From Prevotella sp. (GTDB lineage: Bacteria > Bacteroidota > Bacteroidia > Bacteroidales > Bacteroidaceae), in NCBI GenBank assembly GCA_016281055.1, contig JAEEHW010000089.1:1-33293 (forward strand): a stretch of 33,293 bases of DNA, in the 5' to 3' direction. Made by a program: the position numbers and the translations under genes. Below the pieces are notes generated by a model, which saw only the letters and a program-made list of their open reading frames with translations, was not told the origin of the DNA and ran no database searches. Positions 8,165 through 15,085 of this stretch are shown piece after piece. Numbering within the stretch: position 1 is the stretch's first letter; the number at the start of each line of letters is the position of its first letter.

Positions 8165-9739
8165 GTGACTAGCGAAGTAATTATAGACGTTAAGGAAAAT
8201 GAGGTTTCCATAGCTATTCTTGAAGACAAAGACCTGGTGGAATATCAGAAAGCACCAAGGGAAGCATCGTTTTCTGTAGGAAACATCTATTTAGCAAAGG
8301 TTAAGAAAATTATGTCTGGGCTAAATGCTTCATTTGTTGATGTTGGTTATGAACGTGAAGCATTCTTGCACTATCTTGATTTAGGATTACAATATTCATC
8401 TTTTGAAAAATATCTAAAACAGGTAGAAAGCGACAGACGTACATTATTTCCTTTTGCCAAAGCCACACGTTTACCTGATTTGCCAAAAGATGGCAGTATA
8501 GCCAATGTGGTTTCACAAGGACATGATGTTCTTGTACAGATAGTTAAAGAACCGATTTCAACGAAAGGTCCTCGCTTGTCTTGTGATATTTCTTTTGCAG
8601 GTCGCTATCTTGTTTTAATTCCTTTTGGAGAGAAAGTAAATGTATCTTCTAAGATTAAGAATGGTGAGGAAAGGGCAAGGTTAAAGCAACTGATATACAG
8701 TATAAAACCCAAAAACTACGGTGTCATCGTACGTACAGTTGCAGAAGGACTGAGACTGGAAGACTTGAAATCGGAGTTGTCTGTATTGATTAAACGTTGG
8801 GAAGACACCTTAAGGAAAATCCAAAATGCCCAGAGTCGTCCTTCACTCGTCTTTGAAGAGACAAGTCGCACGGTGGCATTGCTGCGTGATTTGTTCAATC
8901 CTTCTTATGAAAACATCTATGTCAATGACAAAGATGTATATGAAGAAGTAAGGCAATATGTGCAGTTGATAGCACCAGACCGTGTAGGAATAGTGAAACT
9001 ATATACGGGTACTTTACCTATATTTGATAATTTCAATGTCACCAAACAATTAAAGTCTGGTTTCGGTAAAACCGTTAATTTCAAACATGGTGCGTATCTT
9101 ATCATAGAACACACAGAAGCGATGCATGTCGTAGATGTGAACAGCGGTAATCGTTCGCGCGGCGTAGAAGGACAAGAAGCCAATGCTCTTGACTGCAATC
9201 TAAGTGCTGCTGATGAATTGGCACGCCAACTTCGTTTGCGTGATATGGGCGGTATAATAATTGTCGATTTTATCGATATGAATTTAGCGGAAGATCGCCA
9301 GTTGTTGTATGAGCGGATGTGCAAGAATATGCAGAAAGACAGGGCAAGACACAATATCCTTCCTTTGTCTAAGTTTGGTTTGATGCAAATCACTCGTCAA
9401 CGTGTTCGCCCGGCTATGGATGTAAATGTTGAGGAAACATGTCCGACATGCTTTGGTAAGGGAAAAATAAAGTCAAGTATTCTTTTCACAGACTCTTTGG
9501 AGCATAAAATCTCATATTTGATAAATAAAGTAGGACAGAAGAAATTTAAACTGTATGTACATCCGTATGTTGCTGCATACATAAACAAAGGATTCTGGAG
9601 TCTGAAACGTAAATGGCAATTACGCTATGGTTTTGGATTCTCCGTCATACCATCACAGGAATTAGCTTTCCTGGAATATAAGTTCTATGATACTAAAGGA
9701 CAGTTTATTGACATGAAAGAAAATACTGATGAATTCTAA
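8165..9739 (+). CDS. rng: Ribonuclease G (RNase E/G family)
   Basis: A single-strand-specific endoribonuclease that matures rRNA 5' ends and takes part in mRNA decay. The 524 residues start with a GTG codon; the N-terminal TSEVIIDV is the conserved Bacteroidetes start. An S1 RNA-binding domain spans about 38-140 (VGNIYLAKV..GLNASFVDVG) with an insertion around 75-118. The catalytic Mg-binding aspartates are in HVVDVNSG (Asp324) and IIVDFIDM (Asp368). The Zn-link CPTC (Cys426, Cys429) supports dimer formation. It lacks the long C-terminal degradosome scaffold of RNase E, hence the RNase G call. Its terminator lies within the convergent comF coding end, 22 bp past the stop. Confidence 0.93.
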   Translation: MTSEVIIDVKENEVSIAILEDKDLVEYQKAPREASFSVGNIYLAKVKKIMSGLNASFVDVGYEREAFLHYLDLGLQYSSFEKYLKQVESDRRTLFPFAKATRLPDLPKDGSIANVVSQGHDVLVQIVKEPISTKGPRLSCDISFAGRYLVLIPFGEKVNVSSKIKNGEERARLKQLIYSIKPKNYGVIVRTVAEGLRLEDLKSELSVLIKRWEDTLRKIQNAQSRPSLVFEETSRTVALLRDLFNPSYENIYVNDKDVYEEVRQYVQLIAPDRVGIVKLYTGTLPIFDNFNVTKQLKSGFGKTVNFKHGAYLIIEHTEAMHVVDVNSGNRSRGVEGQEANALDCNLSAADELARQLRLRDMGGIIIVDFIDMNLAEDRQLLYERMCKNMQKDRARHNILPLSKFGLMQITRQRVRPAMDVNVEETCPTCFGKGKIKSSILFTDSLEHKISYLINKVGQKKFKLYVHPYVAAYINKGFWSLKRKWQLRYGFGFSVIPSQELAFLEYKFYDTKGQFIDMKENTDEF

Positions 9740-9749
9740 ACCATATAAT

Positions 9750-10547
9750 TTAGGTGGTAACAAATCCAAGGGATAAGACGCTGATTCTTATTCCTTGGAT
9801 TTTTTTTAGTGTGTCGCAACACTCTATGATGGTGGCACCGGTAGTTATTACATCGTCAATCAGTAAAACATGCTTATTTGAGACATTATGGCTTTTCTTG
9901 CAAAGAGTAAATGCCCCTTCAATATTCTCCATTCTGCCGATGGAATCGAGTTTTGTTTGTGACTGAACAAAAAAGTCTCTTTTTATAACGTCTTCAGCAA
10001 CAGGTATATTTGTTACCTTACTTATTCCTTTTGCTAATTCAGTGCTTTGATTATATCCACGTTTGCGTTTCCTCTTCTTTGTTATGGGCATAGGTACCAG
10101 ATAATCTATTCCTGAGAAGAAATTAACGTCACCAAGTTCTTTTCCCATCATTTCACCGAGCAGGGATGCTATGAAAGGCTTGTCATGATATTTGAATCCA
10201 TAAACCAGTTGAGCACTTTTAGACTTTGGAACGTATTTAATAAATGACATGGCACGTTCAATATCAGCACGGCCATAAAGTCGCATTGCAAGTTCGTTTT
10301 CGGTAAAGGGATTAGAAACACTTTTTGTCTTTTCGGTTATAAGACTTTCCCTGTCGTCTATTTCCTGAAAAATGACATCGTCAGGTCTGTATCTTTCAAC
10401 AATAGGATTAGAATTTCTCCACCATAATGTCCTGGGTAATTTCTCATCACATTGATGACAAATGAAAGGTTGGTTTACAGAAAGCCTTTCTCCACACATC
10501 TCGCAATAACGAGGGAACAAAAAGTCAAGAATAGATTTTAATAACAT
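9750..10547 (-). CDS. comF: ComF family phosphoribosyltransferase-like protein
   Basis: A ComF/GntX-type protein: N-terminal zinc ribbon (Cys15, Cys18, Cys30, Cys33) plus a type I phosphoribosyltransferase fold. The PRPP loop is VLLIDDVITTGAT (227-239), and the family helix KRKRKRGYNQSTELA is at 158-172. In naturally competent bacteria ComF helps take up single-stranded DNA; in Bacteroidetes the role is unproven. At 265 residues it is about 30 longer than usual. The extra piece lies at roughly 47-80, between the zinc ribbon and NELAMRLYGR. The start is 1 bp after the recX stop, so the two are co-transcribed. Its last 16 or so codons overlap the rng terminator on the other strand. Confidence 0.88.
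   Translation of the reverse strand: MLLKSILDFLFPRYCEMCGERLSVNQPFICHQCDEKLPRTLWWRNSNPIVERYRPDDVIFQEIDDRESLITEKTKSVSNPFTENELAMRLYGRADIERAMSFIKYVPKSKSAQLVYGFKYHDKPFIASLLGEMMGKELGDVNFFSGIDYLVPMPITKKRKRKRGYNQSTELAKGISKVTNIPVAEDVIKRDFFVQSQTKLDSIGRMENIEGAFTLCKKSHNVSNKHVLLIDDVITTGATIIECCDTLKKIQGIRISVLSLGFVTT
9762..9807 (+). terminator. rng terminator embedded in comF coding sequence
   Basis: A 16-bp stem (9762-9777 with 9787-9802, one G-U pair, 9-nt loop) followed by a run of T to 9807 forms a strong factor-independent terminator on the plus strand. The same bases encode the final residues of ComF on the minus strand (ending ..SLGFVTT). Only 10 bp separate the two stop codons, so the terminator has to overlap the gene. 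Confidence 0.85.
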
Positions 10548-10548
10548 A

Positions 10549-11013
10549 TCAACGCTTTCGTTCCATTAAATTATCGATGCAGTCTTGTACTTGGTCATAC
10601 GTGAAACCACGCTGCAGGGCAAAACGGATGAGTTTTCCTTTCTTCTCATAGTCATTGTCAGCTTTCACTGATTTCATTTTTTGTTTCAGTATCGACAGCA
10701 GAACTTCGTTATATTCATTGTCATCAGCCTCCGGCATATATTGGGAATACAACTCTTTCGGAATCTGTTTCAGGCGCAGGGCCTGTTCTATTTTATATTT
10801 TCCCCATTTGTTGTATTTTATCTTGTTCTTTATAAAAGCATGAGCATATCGTGATTCGTCAATGTATCTTTCGTTTACCAGGTATTCTATGACAGCATTC
10901 TGTGTTTCTTCGTCAATCTGCCAACGTTGCATTTTTTTGCGTACATCAAAAATACACTGTTCACATTTAGCACATAATGCTGTCAGTTTTAATAATACTT
11001 GTTCTTTTGTCAT
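10549..11013 (-). CDS. recX: RecX-family regulator of RecA
   Basis: RecX modulates RecA filament growth and usually inhibits it. The 154-residue product has the three repeated helical modules of the family, seen as ERYIDESRYAHAFIKNK (about 48-64), WGKYKIEQALRLKQI (about 69-83) and GKLIRFALQRGFTYDQV (about 126-142). I place the start at ATG 11013 (MTKEQ): an upstream in-frame ATG at 11067 lies in front of the predicted transcription start of a consensus promoter at 11054-11085. An unusual CxxCxxxC-like cluster (CAKCEQC) appears near the N-terminus, probably without metal binding. comF follows after 1 bp. recA is not in the window. Confidence 0.87.
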   Translation of the reverse strand: MTKEQVLLKLTALCAKCEQCIFDVRKKMQRWQIDEETQNAVIEYLVNERYIDESRYAHAFIKNKIKYNKWGKYKIEQALRLKQIPKELYSQYMPEADDNEYNEVLLSILKQKMKSVKADNDYEKKGKLIRFALQRGFTYDQVQDCIDNLMERKR

Positions 11014-11053
11014 TTTTTCGTGTGTTCTATTGAAGTTGCCGAATAATATAGTG

Positions 11054-11085
11054 CAAAGATACAACAATTTCTAAATTAACACAAA
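11054..11085 (-). promoter_or_regulatory. Bacteroidetes-type promoter of recX-comF
   Basis: On the minus strand TTTG (11082-11085), a 20-bp spacer and TATCTTTG (11054-11061) match the consensus. It fixes the recX start at 11013. The divergent export-gene promoter begins 16 bp to the right. Confidence 0.8.
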
Positions 11086-11101
11086 AGTTTTAATAAATAA
11101 G

Positions 11102-11133
11102 TTTGCGAGTATCAGAAAAACTTTGTAACTTTG
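11102..11133 (+). promoter_or_regulatory. Bacteroidetes-type promoter of the polysaccharide export gene
   Basis: TTTG (11102-11105), a 20-bp spacer and TAACTTTG (11126-11133) match the consensus. The ATG at 11166 lies 32 bp downstream of the -7 box. Confidence 0.8.
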
Positions 11134-11165
11134 CAGTCAAATTGCAATAAAAAGTATAAATTAAA

Positions 11166-11963
11166 ATGAGAAAAATACTTCCACTGCTGCTTCTTGTTGT
11201 TGCAGCCGTAGCCTTTTCGGGTTGTGTCATGACAAAGCAAGTGGCATATTTCCAAAATATGGATTCTGTAAATTTGGCAGGACATAAGGATATGCCCCAG
11301 ATTCGTATTAAACCGAATGATGAATTGACTATTCTTGTTTCTTCGCTTAATCCTGATGCTGCTCGTCCTTTCAATATGTCATTGAGTGCTAATTCCAACG
11401 CTATGACCGGCAACTCGACGGCAAGCAAAACGATGTATTCATATATCGTTGACAAGGATGGCAATATAAACTTCCCAATTATAGGTTCCATCAAGTTGGA
11501 AGGAATGACAAGACCGGAAGCAGAGAGTTATATTGCTCAGACTATAAAACCATATTTCGCTGCAGATGAGAATCCGGTAGTTAAGGTTAGATATTCAAGT
11601 TTCAAAGTGACAGTTATAGGAGAGGTAACGGGCTCAAAAGTGCTAAATGTTGAAAATGAACGATTGAGTATTATAGAGGCATTGGCACAATGTGGTGATT
11701 TGTCCGTTTACGGCAAGCGTCCCAACATCCTCCTTGTCAGGGAAAGTGCAGAAGGTGAAAAGACGACGGCGAGATTTAATCTCAATGACGCAAATATATT
11801 CAATTCACCATATTACTATCTGCAACAGAATGACGTTATATACGTAGAGCCGCATAAGGCAAGGGCTCGCAGTGCTGACGTAAGTTCATATACATTCTGG
11901 ACGCCAATATCGAGTGCTTTAATATCGTTGGCGACATTGACAATTAGTCTTAGTAAAAAATAA
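11166..11963 (+). CDS. Polysaccharide export outer-membrane lipoprotein, Wza/BexD type
   Basis: A 265-residue member of the polysaccharide biosynthesis/export family, which forms the outer-membrane exit channel for capsule or exopolysaccharide. The signal peptide ends in the lipobox FSGC (Cys20). The export domain follows (IRIKPNDELTILVSSLNPDA, about 41-60, then DKDGNINFPIIGSIKLEGMTR). An SLBB-like segment begins at about 138 (FKVTVIGEVTGSKVL). The C-terminal hydrophobic stretch TFWTPISSALISLATLTI could be the membrane-spanning helix of the Wza barrel. It is shorter than E. coli Wza. No Wzc-type chain-length kinase sits next to it, which is unusual. It has its own promoter and terminator and thus looks monocistronic. 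It may serve the glycosyltransferase locus 12 kb away. Confidence 0.87.
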   Translation: MRKILPLLLLVVAAVAFSGCVMTKQVAYFQNMDSVNLAGHKDMPQIRIKPNDELTILVSSLNPDAARPFNMSLSANSNAMTGNSTASKTMYSYIVDKDGNINFPIIGSIKLEGMTRPEAESYIAQTIKPYFAADENPVVKVRYSSFKVTVIGEVTGSKVLNVENERLSIIEALAQCGDLSVYGKRPNILLVRESAEGEKTTARFNLNDANIFNSPYYYLQQNDVIYVEPHKARARSADVSSYTFWTPISSALISLATLTISLSKK

Positions 11964-11970
11964 TTCAATG

Positions 11971-12043
11971 GTTAAGAATTTAGAATTAGGATTTAATGCA
12001 GGAATTCATCAGCTAATCTTAATTCTAAATTCTTAACTTTTTT
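11971..12043 (+). terminator. Long inverted repeat with T-run after the export gene
   Basis: Two 23-bp arms (11971-11993 and 12015-12037) are complementary except for one position, flank a 21-nt loop and are followed by six T. The arms are A+T-rich and of the TTAAGAATTTAGAATT type. The structure lies between the export gene stop and the glmS start and probably terminates the former. Confidence 0.75.
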
Positions 12044-12060
12044 ATAAAGCAAAAAAACAC

Positions 12061-13923
12061 ATGTGTGGAATAGTAGGATACATAGGTAAAAAGCAGGCAT
12101 ATCCAATTCTGATAAAAGGATTGAAGCGTTTGGAATATCGTGGATATGACTCTGCTGGTTGTGCGTTGCTGTCAGATACAGACAATAAACTTAATGTTTA
12201 TAAAGCCAAAGGCAAGGTGTCTGATTTGGAAGCTGTAGCCAACAATAAAGATATAACAGGAACTCTTGGAATAGCACATACACGATGGGCAACTCATGGT
12301 GTCCCCAGTGAAGTTAATGCACATCCGCATGTCAGCCAGTCTGGCAACCTGACATTGGTACACAATGGTATTATCGAAAACTATGCCACCTTGCGTGAAC
12401 AGCTTAAGGAACGTGGATATGATTTCAAGAGTGAGACAGACACAGAAGTGCTGGTTCAGCTCATAGACTATGTGATGGTGACAAACGATGTCGACCTTGC
12501 TACTGCTGTTCGAGGAGCGTTAAACCAGGTGTTTGGTGCATACGCTATTGCAGTGATAGACAGTCGCCATCCAGAAATGCTTGTAGCAGCACGAAAGTCA
12601 TCCCCGTTAGCAGTGGGCATAGTAGATGACAATTCTGAATTTTTCCTTGCTTCTGATGCTTCTCCTATAGCAGAATACACAAAACACATTGTGTATCTGA
12701 ATGACGAGGAGATGGCTGTGATAAAAAGAGGTATGCCACTTGAGGTCTATAACCTTAATGGTGAAATAGCTGATGCTGAGGTGAAAGAAGTTAATGTAGA
12801 TCTTTCGATGCTCGACCACGAAGGTTTCCCTCATTTCATGCTCAAGGAGATATTTGACCAGCCGAATGTCTTGAAGGACTGTATGCGTGGAAGAATAGTT
12901 GACTCTCCATATTCTGGGCCTCAGGTTATTCTTTCAGCCGTGACCAACAACCGTCGTCAGTTGCTTAATGCCAATCGTATTGTTATAGTATCATGCGGTA
13001 CATCTTGGCATGCAGGATTGATCGGTAAACAGTTGATAGAACATTTCTGCCGTATTCCTGTAGAAGTAGCATACGCCAGTGAATTCCGTTATTCAGATCC
13101 AGTGATAGGATGTGGCGATGTCGTTATGGCAATATCACAGTCTGGTGAGACTGCAGACACTCTTGCTGCAATACAACTTGCGAAAGAGCGTGGAGCAATG
13201 ATTTTTGGAATCGTGAATGGTGTCGGTTCATCCATAGCACGTGAATCTGATACAGGAACATACATTCACGTTGGACCGGAGATTGGCGTGGCATCAACAA
13301 AAGCATTCACTGGCCAGGTAGTAGTATTGACGATGCTTGCACTGGCTCTTGGTATGGCCAAGGGAACCATAGAGCAGGATGAATATGAGGAAACGATAAA
13401 GGAATTGCTTGTAATTCCTGACAAGATAAAGAAAATTTTGGAGCAGAACGACAAAATCCAAAAGCTTGCGGCAACATTCACATACGCACACAATTTCTTG
13501 TATCTTGGACGTGGTTGGAATTATCCTGTAGCTCTTGAGGGCGCTTTGAAACTTAAAGAAATCAGTTACATACATGCAGAAGGATATCCAGCTGCAGAGA
13601 TGAAACATGGTCCCATTGCATTGGTTGATGCAGAGATGCCGGTGGTATTCATCGCTACACATCACAAACTGTATCAGAAAATCATATCAAACATGCAGGA
13701 GGTGATATCACGTCATGGCAGGATTATAGCTATTGTGACAGAAGGTGACGAACAGGTAAGAGATATGGTTGACGAAACCATTGAGATACCACATACTTTA
13801 TCGTGCCTTGCACCATTGTTAAGCGTGATACCGCTTCAGTTGTTGTCATACCATGTTGCAGTGGTTAAGGGACTGAATGTTGACCAGCCAAGAAATCTTG
13901 CTAAGTCAGTGACAGTGGAGTAG
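12061..13923 (+). CDS. glmS: Glutamine--fructose-6-phosphate aminotransferase
   Basis: GlmS makes glucosamine-6-phosphate from fructose-6-phosphate and glutamine, the entry step to UDP-GlcNAc for peptidoglycan, LPS and amino-sugar glycans. The N-terminal glutaminase starts MCGIVGYIG with nucleophile Cys2, followed by LEYRGYDSAG and the THGVPSEVNAHPH segment. Two SIS sugar-isomerase domains follow (SCGTSWHAG, SQSGETADT, then LGRGWNYPVALEGALKLKEISYIHAEG). The C-terminus DQPRNLAKSVTVE is the conserved ending. The 620 residues are close to the usual 610. I see no glmS ribozyme in the short leader and no clear promoter of its own. Confidence 0.96.
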   Translation: MCGIVGYIGKKQAYPILIKGLKRLEYRGYDSAGCALLSDTDNKLNVYKAKGKVSDLEAVANNKDITGTLGIAHTRWATHGVPSEVNAHPHVSQSGNLTLVHNGIIENYATLREQLKERGYDFKSETDTEVLVQLIDYVMVTNDVDLATAVRGALNQVFGAYAIAVIDSRHPEMLVAARKSSPLAVGIVDDNSEFFLASDASPIAEYTKHIVYLNDEEMAVIKRGMPLEVYNLNGEIADAEVKEVNVDLSMLDHEGFPHFMLKEIFDQPNVLKDCMRGRIVDSPYSGPQVILSAVTNNRRQLLNANRIVIVSCGTSWHAGLIGKQLIEHFCRIPVEVAYASEFRYSDPVIGCGDVVMAISQSGETADTLAAIQLAKERGAMIFGIVNGVGSSIARESDTGTYIHVGPEIGVASTKAFTGQVVVLTMLALALGMAKGTIEQDEYEETIKELLVIPDKIKKILEQNDKIQKLAATFTYAHNFLYLGRGWNYPVALEGALKLKEISYIHAEGYPAAEMKHGPIALVDAEMPVVFIATHHKLYQKIISNMQEVISRHGRIIAIVTEGDEQVRDMVDETIEIPHTLSCLAPLLSVIPLQLLSYHVAVVKGLNVDQPRNLAKSVTVE

Positions 13924-13987
13924 GAGAGATACAGGTAGTTAACGGAGAACTGGAATATAGGAGAAGATAAGAAGAAAAAATATAAAA

Positions 13988-15064
13988 ATGCGAAACGTTA
14001 CATTATTATTACAAGACGGTACAAAATTTCATGGCAAGTCATTCGGCTATGACAAGCCGGTAGCAGGCGAAGTGGTATTCAACACTGCTATGATGGGATA
14101 CCCCGAAAGTCTTACGGACCCTTCATACGCAGGTCAGTTAATGGTGCTGACATATCCCCTTGTCGGCAACTATGGCGTACCTCCTTTTACTTTTGAAGCA
14201 AACGGACTGCCTACGTTTATGGAGAGCGACAAAATTTACGCTTCGGCAATTATCGTGGCAGACTACAGTGAGAAGTATTGCCACTGGAATGCAAAGGAGA
14301 GCCTTGCTGATTGGTTGAAGCGCGAACATGTGCCCGGCATAACAGGCATTGACACCCGAGAACTTACAAAGGTTTTGCGTGAGCATGGTGTCATGATGGG
14401 CAAGATATTGTTTGACGATGAACCAAATAATATTCCAGAAGCAAACTACGAAGGTGTAAACTTCGTTGACAAGGTGTCTTGTAAGGAAATAATACGTTAC
14501 AATGAAGGTGCTGCAAAGAAGGTAGTGCTCGTTGACTGTGGCGTGAAGGCAAATATTATAAGGTGTCTGATAAACCGTGGTTGCGAGGTGATACGTGTGC
14601 CTTGGAATTACGATTACACCGACATGGAGTTTGACGGCCTGTTCCTTGCCAACGGTCCTGGCGATCCAGATATGTGTGAGGATGCAGTCAAGATTATACA
14701 GAAGCAGATGGAAAAGAGCGACAAGCCTATCTGCGGTATCTGCATGGGCAACCAGTTGTTGTCAAAGGCTGCAGGAGCGAAGATTTACAAACTCAAATAT
14801 GGTCATCGTTCACACAACCAGCCTGTGCGTATGGTAGGAACAGATAAGTGTTTCGTAACATCGCAGAATCACGGCTATGCTGTTGATGCTTCTACACTTG
14901 GCAATGATTGGGAAGAGTTGTTCGTCAACATGAACGATGGTTCCAACGAAGGCATACGCCATAAGTCAAAGCCTTGGTTCTCCAGCCAGTTTCATCCAGA
15001 GGCATGTTCCGGACCTGTTGATACGGAATTTATGTTTGATAAGTTTGTAAGCAGTATGAACTAA
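13988..15064 (+). CDS. carA: Carbamoyl-phosphate synthase small (glutaminase) subunit
   Basis: CarA hydrolyses glutamine and passes ammonia to CarB for carbamoyl phosphate, needed for pyrimidines and arginine. The N-terminal CPSase domain contains GEVVFNTAMMGYPESLTDPSYAGQ (27-50). The class I amidotransferase triad is in CGICMGNQ (Cys252) and FHPEA (His336, Glu338). The 358 residues are slightly short of the E. coli protein, as in other Bacteroidetes. It starts 64 bp after glmS and 21 bp before carB, so at least carAB form an operon. No PyrR or arginine operator is evident in the 64-bp gap. Confidence 0.96.
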   Translation: MRNVTLLLQDGTKFHGKSFGYDKPVAGEVVFNTAMMGYPESLTDPSYAGQLMVLTYPLVGNYGVPPFTFEANGLPTFMESDKIYASAIIVADYSEKYCHWNAKESLADWLKREHVPGITGIDTRELTKVLREHGVMMGKILFDDEPNNIPEANYEGVNFVDKVSCKEIIRYNEGAAKKVVLVDCGVKANIIRCLINRGCEVIRVPWNYDYTDMEFDGLFLANGPGDPDMCEDAVKIIQKQMEKSDKPICGICMGNQLLSKAAGAKIYKLKYGHRSHNQPVRMVGTDKCFVTSQNHGYAVDASTLGNDWEELFVNMNDGSNEGIRHKSKPWFSSQFHPEACSGPVDTEFMFDKFVSSMN

Positions 15065-15085
15065 AACACCACACAGACTAGAAAA

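Noticed and set aside
11014..11067. Upstream extension of recX to an earlier ATG
   Set aside because: It overlaps the -7 box of the recX promoter and adds residues foreign to the family.
12000..12060. glmS ribozyme in the glmS leader
   Set aside because: The leader is short and A+T-rich, and nothing resembles the ribozyme core, which is known mainly from Firmicutes.
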